Part shown: positions 56,024 through 64,000 of the stretch, one piece after another
How positions within the stretch are numbered: the first letter of the stretch is position 1
How the letters are laid out: each line of letters opens with the position of its first letter
Assembly: GCA_036389485.1 (NCBI GenBank)
Contig: DASVPR010000061.1
Coordinates: 40,054-104,053, forward strand
Direction of reading: 5' to 3'
Origin: CADCVT01 sp036389485
GTDB lineage: Bacteria > Actinomycetota > Thermoleophilia > Solirubrobacterales > Solirubrobacteraceae
DNA length: 64,000 bases
The notes under the pieces: model-generated
Database searches by the model: none
Told to the model about the DNA's origin: nothing
What the model saw: only the letters and a program-made list of their open reading frames with translations
Position numbers and translations under genes: made by a program

Positions 56024-57418
56024 CTAGCGTGCCGCGATCCTCAGCTTCACGCCGCTCGTCGTGCGGAGCCTGCGCTTCGGCCGGACGGCCAGCCTGCGCG
56101 CGGCGCCCGGCTCGACCAGCACGGTCTTGCGCGCGAGGACGCGCCGGCCCTTGACGAGCTTCAGCGAGACCGTGCACCCGCGGGCGGGATCGCCGGTGAC
56201 CCGCACCACGGCGCCGCGCTTCGTCACTCGGCCGCGGAGGAAGCGCGCCCGGCACGGCTGAAGCGGTGCGGGCTGCGGCGGCGCGACGGGCTGCTCCTGC
56301 GCGGCCTGCACGACCGGCTGCTCCGGCTGCTGCGCCGCGGTCGACGGCTGCTCCGGCGCCGGCTGCTCGCCCGCGGGCTGCTCCTGCGGCGCGGCGGGCT
56401 GCTCCGGCTCCGGCTGCACGGGCGCCAGGGGCGGCGCGACGGTGAAGGACTGGACAGCCGGGGTCGCGTCCACGTTGCCGTACTTGTCGTACGCGGTGAC
56501 GGTGATCTTGTGCGGCCCCTCGCCCGCCGGCGGCGTCTGCCACCCCGACACGCACGGGTTCTTGACGACCGCGTCGTACTGGCACTTGAACTGCACGCCG
56601 TCGTCGGCCGTGGCGTGGAACTTCACCGCGGCCGGCGCGCCGGAGGTGGGCGGGGCGGAGTCGATGAAGGTGTCCGGGGCGTCCATGTCGACCCTGAACT
56701 TCCAGCTCGCGACCGGGCCCTCGTTCAGGTGGTCGTCGATCGCCCTCACGGTCAGCTCGTGCTCGCCGCTCTTGCCGAAGAGGAAGCTGACAGCGCCGTT
56801 GCACGCCTTGTCGGCGCCGTCGAGCTTGCACTCCCACTTCGCGGCCGTCTTCGGCTCGCTCGTGAACTCGAACGTGGCGCTCTTGCCGGTGACCTTCGGC
56901 GCCTTCGTGAACGAGGCCACGGGCGGCGTGGTCCGCTGCGAGAGGTAGACCGTTCCCTCCGGGTTCGGCGGGAGGTACAGCGTGCTGCGGACGATCGCGA
57001 TGTAGTAGGTCTGCAGCGCCTTCGCCGCGATGACCTGGTGGGCGCCGTCGCACTCCTTGAGCACAGGCGGCACGACCTCGATGTTGGTGACGCTGTCGGT
57101 GCCCGGCTGCTTCTGCTTGTAGACCTTGAGGTGGTACCCGACGGGCTTGTAGTCGCAGAAGTTCAGCTGCATGTTCCCGTCCTTCGCGGCGGTCCACTTC
57201 AGCCAGACGCTGCCGCCCGTGCCCGCGACATGGGTCGGCTCGCCGCTCTCCGTCGAGGCGCCGTCGGTGTCGTAGACCATGGTGAAGCCGCTGCCGCTCG
57301 TGCTGGGAGCGTCCGCGATGTCGTCGGCGGCCTCGACGGCGGCGCCGGCCGCGGCGGGCACGACGGCCAGCGCGAGCGCCGCGAGGAGGCTTGTGGGAAG
57401 GAGGCGTCGGGTGAGCAT
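56024..57418 (-). CDS. Large secreted Ig-like protein with Pro/Gln/Glu linker
   Basis: The 464-residue protein has a signal peptide (LLPTSLLAALALAVVPAAAG). An N-terminal beta domain follows (VWLKWTAAKDGNMQLNFCDY), then two Ig-like or bacterial-surface repeats with paired cysteines (KWECKLDGADKACNGAV, FKCQYDAVVKNPCVSGW). A low-complexity linker with repeated EQP units runs over about 335-390, before a basic C-terminal domain. It is probably anchored in or reaches through the wall by the linker. Family not recognised. Confidence 0.75.
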   Translation of the reverse strand: MLTRRLLPTSLLAALALAVVPAAAGAAVEAADDIADAPSTSGSGFTMVYDTDGASTESGEPTHVAGTGGSVWLKWTAAKDGNMQLNFCDYKPVGYHLKVYKQKQPGTDSVTNIEVVPPVLKECDGAHQVIAAKALQTYYIAIVRSTLYLPPNPEGTVYLSQRTTPPVASFTKAPKVTGKSATFEFTSEPKTAAKWECKLDGADKACNGAVSFLFGKSGEHELTVRAIDDHLNEGPVASWKFRVDMDAPDTFIDSAPPTSGAPAAVKFHATADDGVQFKCQYDAVVKNPCVSGWQTPPAGEGPHKITVTAYDKYGNVDATPAVQSFTVAPPLAPVQPEPEQPAAPQEQPAGEQPAPEQPSTAAQQPEQPVVQAAQEQPVAPPQPAPLQPCRARFLRGRVTKRGAVVRVTGDPARGCTVSLKLVKGRRVLARKTVLVEPGAARRLAVRPKRRLRTTSGVKLRIAAR

Positions 57419-57511
57419 GGGCCGATGGTCGACCCCCCAGGCCGCGGGCACATGAGCGACGCACCCCCGTCTTTCGTCGGTGGAACCCCCAGACTCCTGT
57501 AGAAACCCTCC

Positions 57512-60349
57512 ATGGAGCTCCTGGAACGCGACGTCGAGCTCGGCGCCATTCGCCGCGCGCTCGGCCGCGCGCGCGAAGGGGAGGGCGGGCTCTTGGGGTT
57601 CGAGGGGCCGGCGGGGATCGGCAAGACGCGCCTGCTGCGCGCCGCCCAGGCGCTCGCCGAGGAGCAGGATCTCCTCGTGCTCGTCGCCCGCGGCGGGGAG
57701 CTCGAGACCGAGTTCCCCCACGGCATCGTCCGCCAGCTGGTCGAGCGCCCGCTGCTGGCCGCGACGCCCGAGGCCCGCGCCGCCGCGCTGACCGGGCCGG
57801 CGGCGGTCGCGGCCGCGGCGCTGGGGGTGGCGGACGAGGCCGCGGCGCCGGCGGCCGAGGGCGCGGACGACCGCGCGTTCGCGGTCCTGCACGGGCTCTA
57901 CTGGCTCGTCGCGAACCTCGCCGCCGACCGGCCGGTCCTGCTGTGCGTCGACGACGTCCAGTGGGCGGACGCGCCATCGCTGCGCTTCCTCGTCTATCTC
58001 GCGCGGCGGCTGGAGGGCCTGCCGGTCCTCACCGTCGTGACCGTCCGCTCCGGCGAGCGCGGCGCCGATCCGCAGCTGCTGCACGAGCTGCTGGCCGACG
58101 CGGCGGCCGAGCTGATCACGCCCCGGCCGCTCAGCGAGGCGGCCGCCGCCGAGCTGCTGCGCTCGCTGCTCGACCGCGACGTCGACCGCGCCTTCGCCGC
58201 GACGTGCCATCAGGTCACGAACGGGAACCCGTTCCTGCTGCGGCAGCTCGCGGACGCCGTGCGGGCCGACGGCGTCGACCCGACCTCCGCGGCGGCGGAC
58301 CGCGTCCGGGCGCTCGGCCCGCGGACGGTCGCGCGCTCGATCCTCCTGCGGCTCGGCCACCAGTCCGACGCCGCGGCGCGGCTGGCCCGCGCGCTGGCGG
58401 TGCTGGGCGTCGAGGCGCCGCTGCGCGACGCCGCCGCGCTCGCGGGGCTCGACCCGGCCGACGCGGCACGCGCGGCGGACGAGCTGCGCGCGATCGACAT
58501 GCTCGACCAGGGCGCGGACCCGGCGTTCGTCCACCCGATCGTCCGCAGCGCGATCTACGCCGACATCCCGCAGGCCGAGCGCGGCGCGATGCACGCCGCC
58601 GCGGCGCGCGTCCTGCTCTCCGACGGCGCGCTGCCGCGCGACGTGGCGCCGCACCTGCTCAGCGCGGACCCGGCCGGCGACCCCGAGGTCGCTGCGACGC
58701 TCCGCCAGGCGGCCACGCGAGCGCAGCTCGAGGGCGCGCCCGCGATCGCGGTGCGCTTCCTCGAGCGCGCCATCGACGAGCCGCCGCCCGAGGCCGACCG
58801 GCCGGACGTCATGTACGAGCTGGGCCGCGCGCACCTCGTCGCCGGCGACACCGCCGCCGCCGCGCGCGTGCTCGAGCAGAGCGTCCGCGCGACGAAGGAC
58901 CCGCGGCAGCGCGCGCAGCGCCACATCCCGCTCGGGCGGGCGCTGGCGGCGGCCGAGGGGGCGGCGGCGGCGATCGCCGCGCTCGAGGAGGGGATCGCGC
59001 TGGCCGAGGAGATCGACCGCGACCTGGCGCTGCGCGTCGAGGCCGAGCTGGCCGCGATCGGCGTGCTGCGCGACACGTTCTCACAGGGCCTCGGCGAGCG
59101 GCTGGAGCGCTACGCCCACCTGCCGGGGACGAGCGCGGCTGAGTGCCTCGTGCTCGCGAACCTCGCGCGCCACGCTGCGCTCAGCGACCGGACGGCCGCG
59201 GAGGCCGCCGAGATCGCGAAGCGCGCCATCGGCGGCGGCCTGCTGCTGCACGAGGAGGGCGCCGAGTCCATCCCGCTGCACCACGCGCTGTTCGTGCTCC
59301 TGCTGTGCGACGAGGTCGACCTCGCGCGGACGACGCTCGAGAACGCGTTCGCGGACGCGCGCGACGGCGGATCGGTGTTCGGCGTCGGGGTCTGCTCGCT
59401 GACGTCGGCGTTCATCGCGCTGCGCTGCGGCGAGCTGATGGTCGCGGAGGCGGAGGCGCGCGCCGCGCTGGCCGCGTTCGGCGGGCATGCCGCCTACTGG
59501 CCGATCCCGGTCTCCGTGATGGTCCACTCGCTCGTCGAGCGCGCGGACCTCGAGGCGGCCGAGGACGTTCTGCGCGAGTACGACGCGCTGCGCGCGATGC
59601 CGGACATGCTCAGCTCGTCGCGGCTGCTCATCGCGCGGGCCACGCTGCGGCTGCAGCAGGAGCGCCATGACGAGGCGCTCGCGGACCTCGTGGAGGTCGG
59701 GGAGCGCGAGGCCCGCTGGGGGATCCGCGACATCGAGATCGGCTGGCGCTCCCTCGCGGCGCTCGTGCACTGGCACCGCGGCGACGAGCCGGAGGCGCAG
59801 CGACTCGCGGGCGAGCACCTGGAGCTGGCGCGCGGGTGGGGCACCGCGACCGCGATCGGCGGCGCGCTGCGGATGGCGGGGCTCGTCGGGCCGCTCGACG
59901 ACGCGTCGCTGCGCTGCATGGAGGAGGCGGTCGAGCATCTGCAGCGCTCGCCGGCCGTGCTCGAGCGCGCGCGGGCGCTCATCGACCTCGGTGCCGCGCT
60001 GCGGCGGCGCGGCCGGAGGACCGACGCGCGCGAGCCGCTGCGCCAGGGCGTCGAGCTGGCCCGGTCGATCCAGGCGCTCGCGCTCGCCGAGCGGGGGCAC
60101 GAGGAGCTGATCGCCGCCGGCGCGCGGCCGCGACGGCTGCAGTTCAGCGGCGCGGAGTCGCTCACCGCGAGCGAGCGCCGCGTCGCCGAGCTGGCCGCCG
60201 CCGGGCACGGCAACCGCGAGATCGCGCAAACGCTGTTCGTCACCATCAAGACCGTCGAGAACCACCTCGCCCGCGCCTACCAGAAGCTCGGGATCAAGTC
60301 GCGCGGAGAGCTGCCGCAGGCGCTCGGCACGCCGCAGCCCGTCGCCTGA
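57512..60349 (+). CDS. Large ATP-binding LuxR-family regulator (LAL type)
   Basis: The 945-residue protein has an N-terminal AAA/STAND ATPase (Walker A GPAGIGKTRLL with Lys38-Thr39, Walker B LLCVDDVQWADAPSL). A long TPR-like helical middle follows. The C-terminal LuxR helix-turn-helix is LTASERRVAELAAAGHGNR then IAQTLFVTIKTVENHLARAY, followed by QKLGIKSRGEL. LAL regulators sense a ligand and activate nearby metabolic genes. Its target is not evident; the divergent secreted-protein gene is the closest candidate. Confidence 0.93.
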   Translation: MELLERDVELGAIRRALGRAREGEGGLLGFEGPAGIGKTRLLRAAQALAEEQDLLVLVARGGELETEFPHGIVRQLVERPLLAATPEARAAALTGPAAVAAAALGVADEAAAPAAEGADDRAFAVLHGLYWLVANLAADRPVLLCVDDVQWADAPSLRFLVYLARRLEGLPVLTVVTVRSGERGADPQLLHELLADAAAELITPRPLSEAAAAELLRSLLDRDVDRAFAATCHQVTNGNPFLLRQLADAVRADGVDPTSAAADRVRALGPRTVARSILLRLGHQSDAAARLARALAVLGVEAPLRDAAALAGLDPADAARAADELRAIDMLDQGADPAFVHPIVRSAIYADIPQAERGAMHAAAARVLLSDGALPRDVAPHLLSADPAGDPEVAATLRQAATRAQLEGAPAIAVRFLERAIDEPPPEADRPDVMYELGRAHLVAGDTAAAARVLEQSVRATKDPRQRAQRHIPLGRALAAAEGAAAAIAALEEGIALAEEIDRDLALRVEAELAAIGVLRDTFSQGLGERLERYAHLPGTSAAECLVLANLARHAALSDRTAAEAAEIAKRAIGGGLLLHEEGAESIPLHHALFVLLLCDEVDLARTTLENAFADARDGGSVFGVGVCSLTSAFIALRCGELMVAEAEARAALAAFGGHAAYWPIPVSVMVHSLVERADLEAAEDVLREYDALRAMPDMLSSSRLLIARATLRLQQERHDEALADLVEVGEREARWGIRDIEIGWRSLAALVHWHRGDEPEAQRLAGEHLELARGWGTATAIGGALRMAGLVGPLDDASLRCMEEAVEHLQRSPAVLERARALIDLGAALRRRGRRTDAREPLRQGVELARSIQALALAERGHEELIAAGARPRRLQFSGAESLTASERRVAELAAAGHGNREIAQTLFVTIKTVENHLARAYQKLGIKSRGELPQALGTPQPVA

Positions 60350-60352
60350 TCC

Positions 60353-61423
60353 TCAGCGGCGCCGCGCGAACGCCGCCGCCTGCCGGCGCACGAGCCGGAC
60401 CAGGTCGCCGAGCGCGATGTTGCCGTCGGTCAGGTGCAGGCCCCACTGCGGGGTCGGCGACGGCCGGAAGTCCGGCGCGCCGCGGACGGGCGTGATGTGC
60501 AGGAACGTCGCGCGGTTCTCGCGCCGGCACTGCGCGCGGTACGCGTTGCGCACCTCCACCCACGGGGTCGACGCCGTGGGCTGCGGCACGCCGAGCAGCG
60601 AGATGCCGGCCGCGATGAGCGTCCCCGGCGCGAACGGCTCGGAGGGGTAGATGGTGTCGACCGTCGCGGCGCCGCCGAGCAGCCGCGCCGGGTTCGTGCA
60701 GACGACCCTGTCGCCGGTCGGCGACCGGCCGAAGAGGGAGTCGCTCGGCGGCGTCTCGTCGTACGTCGACCACGCGACGACGCAGCCCGTCTGCCGCGGC
60801 GAGCGGCACGGGAGGAAGCCGTTGAACTCGCCCTCCACGACGTTCCCGCCGAGCAGGAGCGCGGAGACGATCCGCCGCTGGACGCGACCGCCGTCGTCGA
60901 TGTCGCTCTTGATCAGCTCGCGCAGGCGGAACGTGCCCTGCGAGTGGCCGATCAGCACGACGCCGCGGCCGTGGTTGTGGCGGCGCAGGTAGGCGCGCCA
61001 CGCCTCGCGGACGTCGGCCTGCGCGACGTCGCGCGTCTGCGGGCGGCGCGGGCCGCTGGGCGCGCCGATGCTCGCGACCGTCCGCTGCCGGTAGACCGGC
61101 GCGAACACGCGGCAGACCTGGCTGAACCGCGCCGCCTGGTACAGCGCGATCGACCGGATCTCCGGGTCGATCCGCTTGTTCGCGTACGTCGCGGGCTGGT
61201 CGCTGACGGTCGGGTAGACGTAGAAGCAGTCGATCTTGCGGGCGGGGTCGCGGCGCGGCCTCTCGACGCGCAGCCGCTCGCCGGCCGGCGAGAACAGCGT
61301 GGTGGCGAGGCCCGCGTCGCAGACGTCACGCGTCTGCGGACTGCAGAGCCACTCCACGCGCGCGTCCGCGACGCCCGGCAGGGCGAGCACGACGGCGGCC
61401 AGCAGCAGCCCGAGGCGCTTCAC
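60353..61423 (-). CDS. Secreted DUF3089 lipase-like hydrolase
   Basis: The 356-residue protein has a signal peptide (LLLAAVVLALPGVADA). A DUF3089-type alpha/beta hydrolase follows: KIDCFYVYPTVSDQPATYAN, the Ser elbow VVLIGHSQGTFRLREL and a late FLHITPVRGAPDF with TPQWGLHLTDGNIALGDL (Asp/His side). The GTG start overlaps the ispD stop (GTGA), so it is the last gene of the disA operon. Its substrate is unknown. Confidence 0.85.
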   Translation of the reverse strand: MKRLGLLLAAVVLALPGVADARVEWLCSPQTRDVCDAGLATTLFSPAGERLRVERPRRDPARKIDCFYVYPTVSDQPATYANKRIDPEIRSIALYQAARFSQVCRVFAPVYRQRTVASIGAPSGPRRPQTRDVAQADVREAWRAYLRRHNHGRGVVLIGHSQGTFRLRELIKSDIDDGGRVQRRIVSALLLGGNVVEGEFNGFLPCRSPRQTGCVVAWSTYDETPPSDSLFGRSPTGDRVVCTNPARLLGGAATVDTIYPSEPFAPGTLIAAGISLLGVPQPTASTPWVEVRNAYRAQCRRENRATFLHITPVRGAPDFRPSPTPQWGLHLTDGNIALGDLVRLVRRQAAAFARRR

Positions 61424-62067
61424 GACCGCTCATTCAACAGCAGTTCGGCCACGCGGAGGTCCACCGGCGTCGTCACCTTGAGGTTCTCCCGCGGTGCCTC
61501 GACCACCCGGACGCGGCCGCCGGCGGCCTCGACGAGCGAGGCGTCGTCGGTCGCGGCGGCGAGGATCTCGTCGGGCTGCGCCATCGCCGCCTCCAGCGCG
61601 GCGCGGCGGAAGACCTGCGGCGTCTGGACCGCCCACAGCCGCGAGCGGTCGAGCGTGCGGGTGACGAGGCGGTCCGGGCCGGCCTCCTTCGTCGTGTCGG
61701 TCGCGCGCGCGGCGGCGATCGCGGCGTCGGCGCCGTCGACCGCGGCCAGGCAGCGCTCGACGAGGTCCGGCGTGACGAGCGGGCGCGCGGCGTCGTGGAC
61801 GAGCACAGGGTCCCCTTCGCCCGCCGCGGCGAGCGCGTTGCGGACCGAGTGCGACCGCTCGGCGCCGCCCTCGACGCCGACCGTTCCCTCCGGCGCCTCG
61901 ACGCCCGGCGGCAGCGCTACGACGATCCGCTCGATCGCCGGCACCGCGCGCAGCGCCTCCAGCGACCACTCGAGCATCGGCCGCCCCGCAACGACGACGA
62001 GCGCCTTGGGCCCGTCCGACCCAAGGCGCTCGCCAAGTCCTGCGGCTGCGAGGAGCGCGACGGCTAC
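61420..62067 (-). CDS. ispD: 2-C-methyl-D-erythritol 4-phosphate cytidylyltransferase (no standard start)
   Basis: The protein has the cytidylyltransferase motifs LLAAAGLGERLGSDGPKALV, VLVHDAARPLVTPDLVE and RLWAVQTPQVFRRAAL with APRENLKVTTPVDLRVAE. It makes CDP-methylerythritol in the MEP route. The first strand begins directly at the carD stop codon. No ATG, GTG, TTG or CTG exists in frame nearby, and the junction reads AAGTAGCC. The start could be GTA at 62067, overlapping TAG, or translation could reinitiate otherwise. The end couples to the DUF3089 gene. Confidence 0.88.
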   Translation of the reverse strand, partial: VAVALLAAAGLGERLGSDGPKALVVVAGRPMLEWSLEALRAVPAIERIVVALPPGVEAPEGTVGVEGGAERSHSVRNALAAAGEGDPVLVHDAARPLVTPDLVERCLAAVDGADAAIAAARATDTTKEAGPDRLVTRTLDRSRLWAVQTPQVFRRAALEAAMAQPDEILAAATDDASLVEAAGGRVRVVEAPRENLKVTTPVDLRVAELLLNERS

Positions 62068-62663
62068 TTCGCCGCGACCACCTTCGAGCCGGCGCTCTCC
62101 GCCAGCAGCTCGTCGAGGTAGAGCTCGGCCTCCTCCTCGTCCTTCTCGAGCGCGTACATCAGCTCGGAGGCGAGGATCTTCTTGGCGCGCGTGAACATCT
62201 GCTTCTCGCCGGTGGAGAGGCCCTTCTCGTGCTCGCGGATCGCCAGGTTCCGGACGACCTCGGCCAGCTCCATGATGTCGCCGGTCTTGATCTTGTCGCG
62301 GTTGTGCTTGAACCGGCGGTTCCAGTTCTTGGGCATCTCGGAGACGTCGTCCTGGAGCACTCCGAGGACCTTCTTGACCGCCTCCTCGTCGATGATCCTG
62401 CGCAGACCGGCCTTGCCCGCGTTCTCGCACGGGACCATGACCGTCATGTCGTTGTGGAGGATCTTGATGGTGAGGTAGTCGCGCTCCTCACCGAGCATCT
62501 TCTTGGCCTCCTTCTTGACGACCCGCCCCGCTCCATGATGCGGGTAGACGACGGAGTCGCCGATCTGGAAGTCGATGCACTCGGGCTCGGGAAGAAGGTC
62601 CTCGTCGAGAATCTCGATGTCAGCTGCTGCGTCGGGAATGGTTGGTCCTCCTGGTCGTGTCAC
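62064..62663 (-). CDS. carD: CarD-family RNA polymerase-binding regulator
   Basis: The product has the CarD/TRCF RNA-polymerase interaction domain (FQIGDSVVYPHHGAGRVVKK, YLTIKILHNDMTVMVPCE). The helical DNA-binding part follows (MPKNWNRRFKHNRDKIKTGD, EKQMFTRAKKILASELMYAL). CarD stabilises open promoter complexes, mainly at rRNA promoters. GTG 62663, one base after the disA stop, has no ribosome site. An in-frame ATT at 62639 has a perfect AGGAGG 7 nt upstream and may be the real start (191 residues). Confidence 0.93.
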   Translation of the reverse strand: MTRPGGPTIPDAAADIEILDEDLLPEPECIDFQIGDSVVYPHHGAGRVVKKEAKKMLGEERDYLTIKILHNDMTVMVPCENAGKAGLRRIIDEEAVKKVLGVLQDDVSEMPKNWNRRFKHNRDKIKTGDIMELAEVVRNLAIREHEKGLSTGEKQMFTRAKKILASELMYALEKDEEEAELYLDELLAESAGSKVVAAK

Positions 62664-62664
62664 T

Positions 62665-63777
62665 TCAAGTCTGCAGGTACCGGTCCACGAGGTTGATCTC
62701 CTGTAGCCGGCGCAGGCCCTCGCGGATGTCCTTCGCCCGGATCTCCCCCACTCCCTCGACGGTCTCGAGCTCGGAGTCGGTCGCTCCGAGGATCCCGTCG
62801 AGGCCGCCGAACTCGCGCACGATCTGGCCGGTGACGAGCTTGGGGAGGCGGGGGATGCGCCCGAGGATCCGGTAGCCGCGCGGCGACACCGGATAGTCGA
62901 GCGTGTTCAGCTTGCGGTCGTAGCCCAGGATCTCGGCCAGGCGGCCGAAGTCGAGGAGGTCCTGGTGCGGGAGGCGGCCGAGCAGGTCGAGCGCGCCCGC
63001 GAACGCCTCGTCGGAGCCGTCGACGATGTAGTCGCGCAGCAGCGCCTGCTTGTCGCCCGCGACGCCGACCATCGTCTCCTCGAGCTGCATCTCGATGAGG
63101 CGGCCCTCGGTGCCGAGCTCGACGATGTAGCGCTCGATCTCGACGGCCATGCGGGTGACCATCTCGGAGCGCTGGAGGACGGTGAGGACGTCGTGCAGGG
63201 TGGCGCCGCCCTCGAACTCGAGCGCGGTCAGGCGGGTACTGACCTGGTCGAGGCGGGTGCGGTACTTGTCGAGGGTCGCGAGCGCCTGGTTGGCCTTCGC
63301 GAGGACGACGGGGATGTCCTCGAGGATGTACTTGGCCCCGTCGACGTACAGCGACACGACCTCCCTGCGCTGGCTGATCGCGATGACGAGGGCGTCGGTC
63401 TGCTTGGAGACGCGCTCGGCCGTGCGGTGGCGCGTACCGGTCTCGAGGCTGAGGATCGTCGGGTCCGGCATCAGCTGGACGTTGGCCCAGCTGATCTTGG
63501 TCGCGTTCGCGTTCAGCGCGATCGCGCCGTCCATCTTCGCCAGCTGGTAGAGCAACGCCGGCGAGTAGTCGATGTCGAGCTTGATCCCGCCGGAGAAGAG
63601 GAAGGCGAGCTCGTCGGGGTCGCCGATGACGATCAGACCGCCCGTGCGCGCGTGGACGATGTTGTCGATCCCCTCGCGGACAGCCGAGCCGGGTGCCACC
63701 ATCTCCAGTGCCTTGACGAGCCGGGGCTCCTGACGCGCTTCGAGCTCTAGGAGCTCTTCCCCTGATCGCGGCGTCAT
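62665..63777 (-). CDS. disA: DNA integrity scanning diadenylate cyclase
   Basis: The 370-residue protein has the diadenylate cyclase domain with DGA (about residues 83-85, KMDGAIALNANATK) and RHR (about 116-118, LETGTRHRTAERVS). A helical linker follows, then helix-hairpin-helix motifs (DGILGATDSELETVEGVGEI). It makes cyclic di-AMP from ATP while scanning DNA. A TAGAAT hexamer lies 9 nt before ATG 63777 and there is no ribosome site. A riboswitch for its product precedes the NlpC/P60 gene at 3801-4382. Confidence 0.96.
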   Translation of the reverse strand: MTPRSGEELLELEARQEPRLVKALEMVAPGSAVREGIDNIVHARTGGLIVIGDPDELAFLFSGGIKLDIDYSPALLYQLAKMDGAIALNANATKISWANVQLMPDPTILSLETGTRHRTAERVSKQTDALVIAISQRREVVSLYVDGAKYILEDIPVVLAKANQALATLDKYRTRLDQVSTRLTALEFEGGATLHDVLTVLQRSEMVTRMAVEIERYIVELGTEGRLIEMQLEETMVGVAGDKQALLRDYIVDGSDEAFAGALDLLGRLPHQDLLDFGRLAEILGYDRKLNTLDYPVSPRGYRILGRIPRLPKLVTGQIVREFGGLDGILGATDSELETVEGVGEIRAKDIREGLRRLQEINLVDRYLQT

Positions 63778-63786
63778 CAAGAGTTG

Positions 63787-63795
63787 ATTCTAGCA
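63787..63795 (-). promoter_or_regulatory. Extended -10 element of disA
   Basis: TGCTAGAAT on the minus strand gives TAGAAT (63792-63787) with a TGN extension. Transcription would start within about two or three bases of the disA ATG, making the disA-carD-ispD mRNA leaderless. Confidence 0.6.
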
Positions 63796-63907
63796 CTCCA
63801 TTTAGTCATGGTTTAGCCAAGTTTTTGGCTCTAGCGCGCCGAATACGGGGGGTTGTCAAAGGGAATTGAACGTGCTACGCCCAAATCCCGATCCGAGGCG
63901 ATCGCCG

Positions 63908-64000
63908 CTAGGCGGCCCGCGGGCGTGAAGCCGTCCCGAGCGCCGCCCCGAGCGCCGTTCGCAGCGTCGCCGCCTCGGTCGCCCGCCTGCCGGCGCCCAC
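63908..64000 (-). CDS. C-terminal end of an upstream gene, probably radA
   Basis: An open frame enters from the right edge and stops at TAG 63910-63908. The visible 30 residues include ATLRTALGAALG, compatible with the last helix of RadA, the DNA-repair ATPase usually encoded just before disA. The piece is too short for a firm call; the assignment rests on position. Confidence 0.4.
   Translation of the reverse strand: MGAGRRATEAATLRTALGAALGTASRPRAA

Noticed and set aside
1..64000. Mobile element, prophage or restriction system
   Set aside because: No transposase, integrase, phage structural gene, methylase or terminal inverted repeats were found; gene order and composition look chromosomal throughout.

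Overview
The window comes from a high-GC actinobacterium. Gene content points to the class Thermoleophilia (Solirubrobacterales, Conexibacter or Solirubrobacter type): a disA-carD-ispD block, PspA with a separate PspAA, a SigH-like sigma factor, several ECF sigma factors, F420-type oxidoreductases and a spore-former-like regulatory style without any sporulation gene in view. The placement is inferred from content and base composition; no 16S gene is present. The DNA is chromosomal housekeeping and accessory sequence. I see no transposase, integrase, phage gene or CRISPR array, and one tRNA (Thr, TGT).

Layout. 0-9.2 kb: secreted proteins, a CGNR regulator divergent from a GNAT-like/cupin pair across a decorated promoter, pspA-pspAA, a thioesterase, an NlpC/P60 wall hydrolase under a cyclic-di-AMP (ydaO) riboswitch, a cell-wall-binding lipoprotein, a GGDEF/HD-GYP enzyme and a luciferase-like oxidoreductase. 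9.2-12.6 kb: TfoX-like protein, xseB-xseA, MBL hydrolase. 12.6-17.5 kb: Lrp regulator and the phenylalanine/tyrosine degradation operon phhA-hppD-hmgA-fahA. 17.4-28.4 kb: CDP-alcohol transferase, enolase-superfamily enzyme, secreted S15-type hydrolase, Imm11-like protein, thiolase and hydroxyacyl-CoA dehydrogenase, CorC-type transporter, pterin dehydratase (the cofactor-recycling partner of PhhA), vitamin-B12-binding-like protein and a GT4 enzyme. 28.4-36.2 kb: rhomboid protease, two ECF sigma modules, acyltransferase, tRNA-Thr, GH26-like protein, small ORFs and a SigH-like sigma factor. 36.5-49.2 kb: lipid-linked trio (SCP2/hydrolase fusion, acyltransferase, SRPBCC), an OmpR-type two-component system, a UDP-galactopyranose-mutase-like flavoprotein behind three 10-bp repeats, a third ECF module with two paralogous surface proteins, and two membrane glycosyltransferases. 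49.3-54.7 kb: FetAB-like ABC exporter, a 23-bp-period palindrome array, TetR-AidB pair, Na+/H+ antiporter. 54.7-64 kb: ispF-PHP phosphatase, a large secreted protein, an LAL-type LuxR regulator and the operon disA-carD-ispD-DUF3089, with a RadA-like tail at the right edge.

How the parts connect. DisA makes cyclic di-AMP and the riboswitch ahead of the NlpC/P60 gene is its receptor class, so production and a wall-remodelling target lie in one window. The phh/hpp/hmg/fah enzymes and the pterin dehydratase form one catabolic route that lacks only the maleylacetoacetate isomerase. Three sigma factors are each followed by a membrane partner through 4-nt stop/start overlaps.

Expression signals are unusually readable. 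At least sixteen start codons sit 6-10 nt after a TANNNT hexamer with no Shine-Dalgarno sequence, which is the signature of leaderless mRNA. Six convergent gene pairs share a single CTAG as both stop codons. Five genes with clear homology lack a convincing ATG/GTG/TTG start (CTG, ATT or GTA proposed). The most novel structure is the array at 50695-50868, in which two palindrome families differ by compensatory base-pair changes while keeping a strict 23-bp period.
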